Below are positions 1-6,884 of a stretch of 26,297 nt of DNA, one piece after another (the stretch's first letter is position 1; each line of letters begins with the position of its first letter). The notes under the pieces are model-generated. The model worked only from the letters and a program-made list of their open reading frames with translations, was not told the DNA's origin and ran no database searches. The position numbers and the translations under genes were made by a program. The DNA comes from a virus, in the IMG/VR virus record IMGVR_UViG_3300001680_001509, positions 1-26,297 of that record. One strand, given 5' to 3'.

Positions 1-126
1 ATGGATTTAAGATTTATAACAGCAGAGTTATTAAATGATATTAGTTGGTTTGATGGTATCATGTATATAATACTAGGCATTGGTATATATGCTATAATAA
101 AGTATATCAATACTAAAATTAATTAA
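1..126 (+). CDS. Small predicted membrane protein, 41 aa
   Basis: A short frame opens with ATG at the first base of the window and ends at TAA 124-126. The product would be 41 residues: a polar N-terminal third, then one hydrophobic stretch at about residues 21-35 (MYIILGIGIYAIIKYI), then a short basic-polar tail, so it would be a single-pass inner-membrane peptide. Because the window starts exactly at this ATG, I cannot tell whether it is the true start or an internal Met of a longer gene. I do not recognise a family. A small hairpin follows directly. Function unknown. Confidence 0.45.
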   Translation: MDLRFITAELLNDISWFDGIMYIILGIGIYAIIKYINTKIN

Positions 127-142
127 GACCCAACGGCGGGTC
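127..142 (+). other. Small intergenic stem-loop (GACCC/GGGTC)
   Basis: Immediately after the stop codon at 126, GACCC (127-131) can pair with GGGTC (138-142) around a 6-nt loop. There is no clear T-tract directly behind it, so it is not a convincing terminator. The same GACCC/GGGTC arms occur in the hairpin after the capsid gene (8873-8886). It may be an mRNA processing or stability element, or chance. Confidence 0.3.
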
Positions 143-193
143 GAAAGGTAAGACAACGATGTCCTTTTAAAATAAAAAAAGGAGAACAACAAT

Positions 194-421
194 ATGTACT
201 ACGAATCAGGATTATGCGGATATCTAAAAGGAAATGAAGCAGTAATTAATAAACGCGCATCATTAGCACAGGAATTAAAATTTTTATATTGGCAAGATGA
301 GCGCAAGCCAAAAGAATTAATGACAGGTAAGATCAAGTTGACCTTAGCAAGGCTATATAACTGGGAAGTAACGTTTTTCCCAGATATCGAGTCAATAAAG
401 ACTACCTATAGGAACTCATGA
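194..421 (+). CDS. Hypothetical protein, 75 aa
   Basis: The start at 194 is supported by an AAAGGAG Shine-Dalgarno sequence about 9 nt upstream (178-184). The 75-residue product is soluble, has no signal peptide or membrane segment, and is mixed-charge with several aromatic residues (MYYESGLCGY at the N-terminus). Its stop TGA (419-421) overlaps a possible 18-codon frame starting at 418. No family recognised. The good ribosome-binding site and position in a same-strand run of genes make it likely real. Confidence 0.7.
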   Translation: MYYESGLCGYLKGNEAVINKRASLAQELKFLYWQDERKPKELMTGKIKLTLARLYNWEVTFFPDIESIKTTYRNS

Positions 422-474
422 ATAAAACAGAGAACGAACACTTTCCAGATTGGGAAGGAGATTATTGGAAATAA
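418..474 (+). CDS. Possible micropeptide, 18 aa
   Basis: ATG at 418 overlaps the previous stop as ATGA and the frame runs to TAA 472-474. The product would be MNKTENEHFPDWEGDYWK, acidic and aromatic. The only support is the stop/start overlap typical of translational coupling. It may be a chance frame. Confidence 0.2.
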   Translation: MNKTENEHFPDWEGDYWK

Positions 475-504
475 AATAACATGAAGTATTAGAGGGAATA
501 TCTA

Positions 505-744
505 ATGGGGGATGTCATCCAATTTAGACTAGCAGAAGTCGATTATTGGCCATGGGAGTGGGTGACACCCTACAACCCCACTTTGTATGAATTAAGAGTA
601 ACACTAGAGACAATAAGGAGATACTACACAAATAACGTGGCAGCATTAGATAACTGCGGAGTCTCGGCAGAGATAGAAATTTTAGAAAATATAGATAGAT
701 TAAGCTGTATGTACTGGAGAGTAATGCAGTACTATAAATTATAA
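505..744 (+). CDS. Hypothetical protein, 79 aa
   Basis: The ATG at 505 has a purine-rich AGAGGGA element at 491-497 at a workable distance. The 79-residue product is unusually rich in Trp and Tyr (the run DYWPWEW near residues 13-19, and a Tyr-rich C-terminus), with no membrane segment or signal peptide. No family recognised. It sits 30 nt before the phoH-like gene and is probably co-transcribed with it. Confidence 0.7.
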   Translation: MGDVIQFRLAEVDYWPWEWVTPYNPTLYELRVTLETIRRYYTNNVAALDNCGVSAEIEILENIDRLSCMYWRVMQYYKL

Positions 745-774
745 CTAGTTTTTAATTGAAAAAGGAAATTAACC

Positions 775-1533
775 TTGAGTAAAAAACAAAGAAGGTCCTT
801 TCTACGTGATCTCAAAAGAGGGAAAGTAGACCAAAGTAATCACGACCACCTTGAGCAAGCAGGAGAGATGCTTGAATTTTTAAGGGATTACACTATCAGG
901 AGGAGTGAGGAGTCATTAAGACCCTTAAACGATAAGCAAGACCGATACATAAAAGCTATAAAAAATAATATTATTACTTTTAGTTCTGGGCCGGCAGGAA
1001 CAGGGAAAACTTATGTATGTGCAGCACTAGCTGCCGAAGCTATAGCAGCTGGAAAGACTGAGAAGATAATTGTTACTAGACCGGCACAGGAGGCTGGAGA
1101 AAGTTTAGGGTTTTTACCCGGAGAGTTAGAAGATAAATTTGCACCATACTTTCAACCTTTTAAAGATGTTTTAGAAGAGAGACTTGGTAAAGGGCATGTT
1201 CAGGGGTTAGTAAGAGCAGGGCGTATCGAAGCCGCTCCATTAGCTTATATGAGAGGCCGTTCATTTAAAAATTGTTGGTTAATTTTAGATGAAGCACAAA
1301 ACTGTACACCAACTCAGATGAAGTTATTTTTAACCCGTATTGGGGAAAACTGCACTGTAATTGTAAATGGAGATAGAAGTCAACAAGACATTAAAGGTAC
1401 TTGCGGCTTAGTAGATGCTATGAGAAGATTACAATACTGCAATGGAGTAACTAATATTATGTTTGACAAGGAAGATATCGTACGCTCAGGGATTGTTCAA
1501 AAGATTGTAGAAGCATACGAAGATGACGCCTAA
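775..1533 (+). CDS. PhoH-like P-loop ATPase
   Basis: This 252-residue protein belongs to the PhoH family of P-loop ATPases, common in marine and other lytic phages. Visible motifs are Walker A GPAGTGKT at residues 72-79, the family-typical TRPAQEAGE near 101-109, Walker B WLILDEAQN at 168-176, and the NGDRSQQD segment at 198-205. These are the conserved landmarks of the PhoH core domain. It starts with TTG at 775, preceded by AAAGGAA about 8 nt upstream; no ATG fits the conserved N-terminus better. The cellular PhoH paralogues are linked to RNA metabolism or phosphate stress, but the phage role is not established. The next gene overlaps its 3' end by 11 nt. Confidence 0.95.
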   Translation: MSKKQRRSFLRDLKRGKVDQSNHDHLEQAGEMLEFLRDYTIRRSEESLRPLNDKQDRYIKAIKNNIITFSSGPAGTGKTYVCAALAAEAIAAGKTEKIIVTRPAQEAGESLGFLPGELEDKFAPYFQPFKDVLEERLGKGHVQGLVRAGRIEAAPLAYMRGRSFKNCWLILDEAQNCTPTQMKLFLTRIGENCTVIVNGDRSQQDIKGTCGLVDAMRRLQYCNGVTNIMFDKEDIVRSGIVQKIVEAYEDDA

Positions 1534-1693
1534 ATACTGGGAAGACCTTTCTACTTTAGATAGACTTGAATACCTTTATTGGATAGAAGTACTAGTAGAT
1601 TGCGGAAGGTTAGAAGGTAACATGAGTGACGAAGAGATTTTAGAGAAGTGCAAGAGAATGTATTATTGCGATATTTCTATGGAGTCTAATTAA
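1523..1693 (+). CDS. Hypothetical protein, 56 aa, overlapping phoH-like gene
   Basis: A 56-codon frame starts at ATG 1523 inside the last codons of the PhoH gene (11-nt overlap) and ends at TAA 1691-1693, two bases before the next start. The product (MTPKYWEDLSTLDRLEYLYW at the N-terminus) looks like a compact acidic helical protein with three Cys residues. It fills the only space between two confident genes, and the overlapping start suggests translational coupling. No family recognised. Confidence 0.62.
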   Translation: MTPKYWEDLSTLDRLEYLYWIEVLVDCGRLEGNMSDEEILEKCKRMYYCDISMESN

Positions 1694-1695
1694 TT

Positions 1696-2169
1696 ATGAA
1701 GTTTGAATACGAACAAATGCCTGAAATGGCACCTTTACCTATAAAGACTAAAGGTAAGAGTACAATAGGGGCTATCTGGCTATGGATAGTAACAACACGA
1801 AAATGGAAGCTCGTTAGCGATTGGAAGTTTAGTATGGATGGGGTACAATATATGATACCCGCAGGATTTAAGTTCGACGGCGCGTCAGTGCCAAAGTTCT
1901 TTAGATCATGGTTAAGTCCAATGGGTGTATTACTTATACCTGGGTTAGTACATGATTATGGATATAAGTATTCGTATCTACTTACTAAGTATACTACTGA
2001 AAGTTATCAAATAGGTTTTCAACACGACCAAAAGTTTTTTGATGCTGTATTTAGAGATGTAGCAATTGAAGTAAATGGCTTCAAATATTTAAATTATATG
2101 GCGTACTATGCCCTCCGTTTAGGCGGGTTTGTAGCTTGGAAGGGGCACAGGAAACATGACAAGTCATGA
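1696..2169 (+). CDS. DUF1353 family protein
   Basis: The 157-residue product matches the DUF1353 pattern common in phage genomes. A central beta-rich segment contains IPAGFKFDGASVPKFFR (about residues 54-70), followed by a Leu/Pro stretch and a conserved His-Asp in LVHDYGYKYS (about residues 84-93), then more helical sequence. Biochemical function is unknown for the family; the conserved His-Asp has suggested an enzyme-like site. A GGAG element lies at 1681-1684. The gene is followed by, and slightly overlaps, the first of several micro membrane genes, so it may belong to the same envelope-related cluster. Confidence 0.85.
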   Translation: MKFEYEQMPEMAPLPIKTKGKSTIGAIWLWIVTTRKWKLVSDWKFSMDGVQYMIPAGFKFDGASVPKFFRSWLSPMGVLLIPGLVHDYGYKYSYLLTKYTTESYQIGFQHDQKFFDAVFRDVAIEVNGFKYLNYMAYYALRLGGFVAWKGHRKHDKS

Positions 2170-2224
2170 AAAAGGTGCTTTATTCTGGGCACTGGTTATC
2201 TTTATGCTAGTTATACTAGCGTGA
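2156..2224 (+). CDS. Putative 22-aa single-pass membrane peptide
   Basis: ATG 2156 lies inside the end of the DUF1353 gene (14-nt overlap), with AGGGG/AGGAAA purine stretches just upstream (2141-2154). The product has a short polar head (MTSHEKG) followed by about 15 strongly hydrophobic residues (ALFWALVIFMLVILA) to the stop. That composition is unlikely from an unused frame and resembles phage micro membrane peptides. Its stop TGA overlaps the next start as GTGA. Function unknown. Confidence 0.42.
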   Translation: MTSHEKGALFWALVIFMLVILA

Positions 2225-2313
2225 ATAGATTTAAGTGTGTATCGTGTGTAGCTACTATAGCTATATATATAGTTACATTCGTATGTATACTAGTGATAAA
2301 ATATGCTGGGTAA
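2221..2313 (+). CDS. Putative 30-aa membrane peptide (GTG start)
   Basis: GTG 2221 overlaps the previous stop as GTGA and the frame ends at TAA 2311-2313. The product has a basic, Cys-containing N-terminus, then a hydrophobic run (VATIAIYIVTFVCILVI) and a short basic tail. No independent Shine-Dalgarno is visible, so translation would depend on coupling to the upstream peptide. Its 3' end overlaps the next small frame by 11 nt. Existence is inferred from overlap and hydrophobicity only. Confidence 0.35.
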   Translation: MNRFKCVSCVATIAIYIVTFVCILVIKYAG

Positions 2314-2461
2314 ACTAACACACTGTATAGCAACAAAGAAGTGTTTTACATCTTGGTCTTGGAACAAGTGTAAATGCTTAGCATACCTCCTGTCTATGGC
2401 AGTCGGGGTTCCTTTACTTATGATAGGGACTTCGTTCCTAATGATGGAGATTAATAAATGA
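2303..2461 (+). CDS. Putative 52-aa basic Cys-rich membrane protein
   Basis: ATG 2303 to TGA 2459-2461. The N-terminal 25 residues are basic and carry four Cys (residues 8, 14, 23 and 25). Residues 26-48 form a hydrophobic span (LAYLLSMAVGVPLLMIGTSF). The stop overlaps the next gene's start as ATGA, a classic coupling arrangement, and the frame fills otherwise empty space. No good Shine-Dalgarno is seen, so it may be coupled to the upstream micro gene. A small membrane or holin-like role is possible but unproven. Confidence 0.5.
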   Translation: MLGKLTHCIATKKCFTSWSWNKCKCLAYLLSMAVGVPLLMIGTSFLMMEINK

Positions 2462-2988
2462 GTTTAAGAAATATTACTATAATAGTATTAACGTGGGTTG
2501 TTTTTTCATGTTGGTTGTTTGTATCCCCTTACGCTTTTGCGTTAGATGATTTTGATTTAGCTAAGTACGGCCCCGATGATAAAATTGAAGTAAAGAGAAC
2601 AGAGTTTATTGTTAAACTTGTACTATATACATCTGATGAAGAATTAAACAAATCTTATGAAAAAGTTACAGAAACCACTTTAGGCGAAGGAGAGGGAGTT
2701 AGAGGCTTTGCCTCTGTACACCCATCAGAGGATGTTTGTTACGTTCATATAATGGCAGCAAAGATTTGGGATGACAGGGAAGCAATGGCTATTATGGGAC
2801 ACGAAGTCTATCACTGCGCTTTATCCCAACATGAAACTATTGTTGGTGTAAGTACGGAAAAACCTATTGAAGAAGGTACTGAGGAACAAGAAATAGAGTC
2901 ACTATACGACGAAGATAGAAAGCTAGAGCTAGAGTGGCTATCAGAGGACTATGAAAAGATGGGAATTGTTATAACAGAGGATAAATAG
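2458..2988 (+). CDS. Secreted HExxH zincin-like protein
   Basis: This 176-residue protein begins with a Sec signal peptide: a hydrophobic stretch at residues 7-22 and a likely cleavage site after AFA at about residue 28. The mature part contains IMGHEVYHCAL, so HEVYH at residues 115-119 is a zinc-metallopeptidase-type HExxH motif on a predicted helix. Cys94 and Cys120 could form a disulfide, fitting a periplasmic location. The C-terminal 45 residues are very acidic. Start 2458 has GGAG 8 nt upstream and couples to the previous frame. It could be a peptidoglycan or protein hydrolase aiding lysis or modifying the envelope. The third zinc ligand is not obvious, and the substrate is unknown. Confidence 0.82.
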   Translation: MSLRNITIIVLTWVVFSCWLFVSPYAFALDDFDLAKYGPDDKIEVKRTEFIVKLVLYTSDEELNKSYEKVTETTLGEGEGVRGFASVHPSEDVCYVHIMAAKIWDDREAMAIMGHEVYHCALSQHETIVGVSTEKPIEEGTEEQEIESLYDEDRKLELEWLSEDYEKMGIVITEDK

Positions 2989-2989
2989 A

Positions 2990-3331
2990 ATGAATGATAA
3001 AATGGCAGGAATAGTAGTTAGATTTACAGGATTACTTTTAATAATTGGATTATTTTATGGCACTTCTGCAAAGGCAGTACCTTGTCCAGTAAAGGATGTA
3101 GTAGTTGAAAGAGATGTAATTGATACAGCAGTAAATGTTGGGTTAATATCATTAGAAGAAGCACTTCAACTTAGAAAAGATATTGCAGATGGTAAGAAAG
3201 ATGTCATTGACGTTGATAGTGACGAAGGTATCATATCTTTCGGAACAATAACGTATGATATAGAAGACTTAGACGCTGATCCCGAAGAAGGAGAGTACAT
3301 AGACGGCGAGTGGTACGATGCGTATCATTAA
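2990..3331 (+). CDS. Secreted or membrane-anchored acidic protein, 113 aa
   Basis: The N-terminus has a basic-hydrophobic signal sequence (residues 11-24, GLLLIIGLFYG) with a likely signal peptidase I site after AKA at residue 29, leaving a mature protein that starts VPCP. The rest is strongly acidic (many Asp and Glu in the last 45 residues). It starts one base after the previous stop with AGAGG about 9 nt upstream, inside the preceding gene. No family recognised. Lying between an HExxH secreted protein and a lipoprotein, it is probably part of the same periplasmic set. If uncleaved it could act as an inner-membrane spanin-like component, but no coiled coil is evident. Confidence 0.8.
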   Translation: MNDKMAGIVVRFTGLLLIIGLFYGTSAKAVPCPVKDVVVERDVIDTAVNVGLISLEEALQLRKDIADGKKDVIDVDSDEGIISFGTITYDIEDLDADPEEGEYIDGEWYDAYH

Positions 3332-3366
3332 CCCTTTTAGAGAAGAGACGAGACAGAGGATGAAAA

Positions 3367-3576
3367 ATGAAGGAAGAAGCTTGGTTTAGTAAATCAGTAT
3401 TTTATGCTATGGCATTATTGACTATGGCGTCCACTATTACAGCGTGTTCTACTTTAGTAAATAAACCTAGTATACCTGAAATTGGTACAGATGAATTTGA
3501 TAGAGTATTACTAAATTGTATAGTATATGGAGAGGGGTTGTACTCCTGTGAGGAAGTAGATGTTAGAGATAAGTAG
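3367..3576 (+). CDS. Small lipoprotein, 69 aa
   Basis: The N-terminus is a lipoprotein signal: a hydrophobic segment (residues 10-22) ends in the lipobox ITAC with the acylated Cys at residue 27. The mature lipoprotein is about 43 residues, with two further Cys (51 and 61) and an acidic tail. AGAGGA lies 7 nt before the ATG. Its last 17 bases overlap the terminase gene. Small phage outer-membrane lipoproteins include o-spanins (Rz1-like), but those are usually Pro-rich and nested in Rz; alternatives are surface exclusion or receptor-blocking lipoproteins as known from T5. Lipidation is well supported; function is not. Confidence 0.82.
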   Translation: MKEEAWFSKSVFYAMALLTMASTITACSTLVNKPSIPEIGTDEFDRVLLNCIVYGEGLYSCEEVDVRDK

Positions 3577-4861
3577 AGATAATATTAGTGGTTTAGAGTT
3601 AACTAAGTTTAAAGAGATAGATAGGTTTATAAAACTACCTGTAGAATCATATCTAGACTTATTAGATGTTACACCTAATTCATCCCAGACTGCGTTAATC
3701 AATGCAGCAAACAACCCAGACTATAGATTTATAGTTGCGGCACTATCCCGACGACAGGGAAAAACCTATATAGCAAACATTATTGGACAACTGATATCTT
3801 TGGTACCAAACTCTAATGTATTGATTATGTCCCCAAACTACAGCCTATCACAGATTTCCTTTGATTTACAGAGAAGTCTGATAAAGCACTTCGACTTAGA
3901 AGTACTACGTGATAACGCTAAGGACAAGATTATTGAACTAAGTAATCATAGTACCATACGTATGGGTTCTGTGAATCAAGTAGACTCTGTAGTTGGTAGA
4001 TCATATGATTTAATTATATTTGATGAGGCAGCTCTTAGTGAGGGGATGGATGCATTTAATGTAGCACTACGACCTACTTTGGATAAGCCTGGTTCAAAAG
4101 CCATATTTATATCTACTCCTAGAGGAAGAAATAATTGGTTCTCTAAACTATACAATAGAGGGTTTAGTGACGATCACCCTAACTGGATATCTATTAAAGC
4201 CACCTATCATGAGAATCCTAGAATTACTATGGCTGATATTGAGGAAGCTAGAAAAGCTATGTCTACAGCAGAGTTTTCTCAAGAGTACCTTGCGGACTTT
4301 AATCAGTTTGAAGGTCAAGTATGGACTTTTGACCAAGAGAAGTATGTAGCTGACTTAAGAGAACTAGATCTATCAAAAATGGATGTAATCGCAGGGCTGG
4401 ACGTAGGTTTCAGGGATCCTACAGCATTTGTAGTAATTGCCTACAGCTGGGAAGATGAGAAGTATTACCTAGTTGATGAATATTTACATGCTGAGAGAAC
4501 TACAGACCAGCATGCAGTATTCTTAAGGAAACTGATTGATAAGTACGATGTTGATTTAATTTATATTGATTCAGCAGCTCAACAAGTTAGGTTTGACTTA
4601 GCTCAAGAACATGACATCCCTACCAATAATGCTACTAAGGATGTATTGGCTGGTATTGCACATGTAGCGAGTATTGTAGAGAACGGTAGATTAATCGTTG
4701 ATCAAAGGTGCGTACAGACACTGATTACTTTGGATCAGTATCAATGGGACCCAAATAGAAACTTATTAAAAGAAAAACCCGTACACAATGATGCTTCCCA
4801 TATTGCTGATGCTCTTAGATATGCGTTATATACATTCCAAGATTCTGAAATAACAGTATAA
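3560..4861 (+). CDS. terL: Terminase large subunit
   Basis: This 433-residue protein is the packaging motor ATPase and nuclease. The N-terminal ATPase has a Walker A-like SRRQGKT at residues 63-69, Walker B LIIFDEA at 151-157 with the catalytic Glu, and coupling motif ISTPRG at 184-189. The C-terminal RNase H-like nuclease shows the acidic residues expected for two metals: Asp281 in GLDVGF, Asp337 in IYIDSA, and Asp411/Asp417 in NDASHIADALRYALY. The length is normal for a complete TerL. The start at 3560 has GAGG 7 nt upstream and overlaps the lipoprotein gene by 17 nt. No recognisable small terminase gene precedes it. It would dock on the portal encoded downstream. Confidence 0.97.
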   Translation: MLEISRDNISGLELTKFKEIDRFIKLPVESYLDLLDVTPNSSQTALINAANNPDYRFIVAALSRRQGKTYIANIIGQLISLVPNSNVLIMSPNYSLSQISFDLQRSLIKHFDLEVLRDNAKDKIIELSNHSTIRMGSVNQVDSVVGRSYDLIIFDEAALSEGMDAFNVALRPTLDKPGSKAIFISTPRGRNNWFSKLYNRGFSDDHPNWISIKATYHENPRITMADIEEARKAMSTAEFSQEYLADFNQFEGQVWTFDQEKYVADLRELDLSKMDVIAGLDVGFRDPTAFVVIAYSWEDEKYYLVDEYLHAERTTDQHAVFLRKLIDKYDVDLIYIDSAAQQVRFDLAQEHDIPTNNATKDVLAGIAHVASIVENGRLIVDQRCVQTLITLDQYQWDPNRNLLKEKPVHNDASHIADALRYALYTFQDSEITV

Positions 4862-4878
4862 GGTATAGAAAATTTCTC

Positions 4879-4907
4879 TTGACATTTTGGTCTGGGATTG
4901 GTATAAT
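4879..4907 (+). promoter_or_regulatory. Strong sigma70-type promoter before HNH/portal operon
   Basis: TTGACA (4879-4884), a 17-nt spacer, and TATAAT (4902-4907), with TG at 4899-4900 giving an extended -10. Both hexamers are full consensus. An A-rich/T-rich stretch (AAAATTTCTC) upstream resembles an UP element. The 14-base block around the -35 (4878-4891) is repeated exactly at a second promoter (12735-12748). Transcription should start near 4914 and give a leader of about 75 nt before the HNH gene. Host RNA polymerase would read it. Confidence 0.88.
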
Positions 4908-4988
4908 TGTGGTTATAAAAAAGTAGAAATGGTACCGTGGAATTACTGGTACTTTACTTAGAGGTAGAGATAGAGGAGATATTCTGGT

Positions 4989-5360
4989 ATGGCTGAACTA
5001 AAGCGCGATAGAGTTAAGTATATTCGTGATAGGGCGAAGAGTGCGTATGTAAAGGACACAGAATGTTTTATATGCGGGGACACAGAGAAATTAGATTTTC
5101 ACCACTTTAACTCAGTGACTGAACTTCTTGAAAGATGGATAAAGCAGAAAAACTTGACTATAAATAGTGCAGAAGATATGATGGATATGCGGGACGAATT
5201 CATTGAATTTCATCATAAAGAGATTTATGACGATACAGTGACCTTATGTCATAGACATCATTTGAAACTACACTCCATTTATGGGAAAAGACCTACTTTA
5301 GCTACGGCCCAAAAACAAGAACGCTGGGTGGACAAAAGGCGTGAAAAGGAATATAAATGA
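4989..5360 (+). CDS. HNH-type nuclease-like protein
   Basis: The 123-residue product has the layout of a zinc-binding HNH (beta-beta-alpha metal) protein: CFIC at residues 26-29, the central FHHF with His38-His39, and CHRHHLKLH at 87-95. The paired Cys-x2-Cys and Cys/His cluster would hold structural zinc, and His38/39 would be the catalytic position. HNH proteins next to terminase and portal genes are known in HK97-like phages to assist cos cleavage and packaging; position argues for that role rather than a homing nuclease. GAGGAG lies at 4974-4979. The stop overlaps the portal start as ATGA. Confidence 0.85.
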   Translation: MAELKRDRVKYIRDRAKSAYVKDTECFICGDTEKLDFHHFNSVTELLERWIKQKNLTINSAEDMMDMRDEFIEFHHKEIYDDTVTLCHRHHLKLHSIYGKRPTLATAQKQERWVDKRREKEYK

Positions 5361-6550
5361 GTATATTAGATATTATTAGAGACAAGTTAAACCCATCTCA
5401 ACCAGATATCTCCATTAATTTAGAAGGTTCGGAGATATCTACTACCAAACCATTCAAAAAATTTGGTGATGCGTATAGAGATGTAGAAGTGGTTAATAGA
5501 GGAGTCAACATGTTAGTTGACTCTGCTGTAGGATTAGAATTTGATATTGGGGATAAACTAGCGTTTACCGGCCCGGCAAATATTAGAAGAAATAAGTTAG
5601 CCTTATTACTAAATAAGCAACCTAATCTATTTCAAGATGCCTCAGCTTTTAAGCGCAATTTATATACAGATTTTTTAGTTGAAGGTAACGCTTTTATCTA
5701 CTTTGATGGAGCGCACTTATATCATTTACCTGCATCTAATGTTATAATTAAAACAGATAAGAAAACATTTATAGAAAGCTATGAGTACAACAATGTATTC
5801 TATAGCACTGAAGAAATTATTCATATTAAAGAGAACTCAGCAACTTCAATCTATAGAGGAGACTCTAGATTGGCATCTTGCTTAAGAAGTATTAATACTC
5901 TTTATAAGATGAGGTTATTTCAAGATAACTTCTTCGATAATGGAGCAGTACCAGGATTAGTACTAAAAACTCCAAACACTTTAAGCACAAAAATTAAGGA
6001 TAGGTTATTGGCTTCTTGGAGATCCAAGTATAACCCCAAGACTGGAGGTAGAACTCCTCTTATTTTAGATGGTGGATTAGATATTTCCCCTCTCTCTAAT
6101 ACTAATTTCCAACAGTTAGATTTTGATGAAAGTTTAAAGACTTTAGAGTCTAGAATTTTACAAGCGATAGGAGTTCCACCCGTATTATTAGATGGTGGAA
6201 ATAATGCTAATATATCTCCTAATACTAAACTAATGTATCACCAAACGGTTATACCTTTAGTTAAGAAGTTTAATTCAGCTTTCGAAAGATTCTTTACATA
6301 CGATATAGACTTAGCAACTCAAAAAGTTTTTAGTCTACGTCCAGAATTAAAAGATGAGTCGCAATACTACTCAACTTTAGTGAATAATGGTATTATGACA
6401 GGAGCTGAGGCTCGTGAGCTACTACGATTAGAACCTATTGATGACGAAGCACTCAATACTATTAGGATTCCAGCTAACGTGGCGGGAGCCGCAACAGGTG
6501 TAGCCGGTGAATCAGACGGAAAACCTGTACAGGATACATCAGAGGAGTAA
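5357..6550 (+). CDS. Portal protein (HK97 family)
   Basis: The 397-residue protein fits the HK97/lambdoid siphovirus portal family, the dodecameric ring through which DNA enters the head and to which TerL and the neck attach. Recognisable features include the N-terminal region with VVNRGVNMLVDSAVGL, the middle GNAFIYFDG and YRGDSRLASCLRSINT segments, the stem/crown region LESRILQAIGVPPVLLDGG, and a C-terminal Ala/Gly-rich tail (residues 370-397). The length is near that of HK97 portal. AAGGA just upstream and the ATGA overlap with the HNH gene support this start. Confidence 0.93.
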   Translation: MSILDIIRDKLNPSQPDISINLEGSEISTTKPFKKFGDAYRDVEVVNRGVNMLVDSAVGLEFDIGDKLAFTGPANIRRNKLALLLNKQPNLFQDASAFKRNLYTDFLVEGNAFIYFDGAHLYHLPASNVIIKTDKKTFIESYEYNNVFYSTEEIIHIKENSATSIYRGDSRLASCLRSINTLYKMRLFQDNFFDNGAVPGLVLKTPNTLSTKIKDRLLASWRSKYNPKTGGRTPLILDGGLDISPLSNTNFQQLDFDESLKTLESRILQAIGVPPVLLDGGNNANISPNTKLMYHQTVIPLVKKFNSAFERFFTYDIDLATQKVFSLRPELKDESQYYSTLVNNGIMTGAEARELLRLEPIDDEALNTIRIPANVAGAATGVAGESDGKPVQDTSEE

Positions 6551-6552
6551 AG

Positions 6553-6879
6553 ATGACACAGAACGAGCAATTAGAGTTAATGATTGAATTCTTTAAAAAG
6601 AACGACCATGAATTAAGCGAAGGTCACTATAGAGCTAGGAAAGATAAACCAGTCTCCATTAAGTTATTAAAGAGAATGTGGGGTTCAGGTAACGCTTACT
6701 TAAGAGCAAGACGTCGTGCTATTGAAGAAATAGCAAAAAGAGTAGTAGTTTCAAAACCAGTACCTAAGGCCGTAGCACCCGCTACACCTAAGCCTGGTAT
6801 GTTGAATAAACCCACGCCTAAAGCAGCCCCTAAACCGGCTCCTACGGCAAAGGTAGAGAAGGGAACAAAAAAGGCTTAA
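6553..6879 (+). CDS. Lys/Pro/Ala-rich structural protein candidate, 108 aa
   Basis: Residues 1-70 look like a small charged helical domain (MTQNEQLELMIEFFKKNDHE, then a basic segment RARRRAIEEIAKR). Residues 71-108 are a disordered Lys-Pro-Ala tail with repeated PKP and PKAAPKPAP units. The start has GAGGAG 7 nt upstream, inside the end of the portal gene. It lies between portal and protease/capsid, where head accessory, scaffold-like or DNA-binding proteins occur. The basic tail may bind DNA or a capsid partner. No family recognised. Confidence 0.75.
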   Translation: MTQNEQLELMIEFFKKNDHELSEGHYRARKDKPVSIKLLKRMWGSGNAYLRARRRAIEEIAKRVVVSKPVPKAVAPATPKPGMLNKPTPKAAPKPAPTAKVEKGTKKA

Positions 6880-6884
6880 GCCTT
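6871..6884 (+). other. Palindromic hairpin before capsid gene
   Basis: AAGGCTTAAGCCTT is a perfect 14-nt palindrome forming a 5-bp stem with a TTAA loop. It contains the stop codon of the preceding gene and is followed by T5 and then the AGGAG ribosome-binding site of the capsid gene. It could be a weak attenuator or an RNA processing signal that helps the capsid mRNA be made or kept separately. Confidence 0.35.

Noticed and set aside
45-71. Promoter-like TTGGTT...TATAAT inside the first small frame
   Set aside because: The -35 match is poor and the spacer is about 15 nt; AT-rich sequence gives such matches by chance.
2250-2275. AT-rich inverted repeat (ACTATA...TATAGT)
   Set aside because: Low complexity, weak pairing, and inside a candidate coding frame; no protein-binding or terminator feature supports it.
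3318-3389. 23-codon frame between the acidic secreted protein and the lipoprotein genes
   Set aside because: It overlaps both confident genes and the product (MRIINPFREETRQRMKNEGR start) shows no special character; the AGAGGA element serves the lipoprotein start.
4929-4961. 10-codon frame in the leader after promoter 1
   Set aside because: No Shine-Dalgarno and too short; kept only as leader sequence.
4989-5360. HNH gene as a homing endonuclease
   Set aside because: It is not inserted in or next to an intron or split gene, is smoothly embedded in the operon with an ATGA overlap, and its place beside terminase and portal fits a packaging role.
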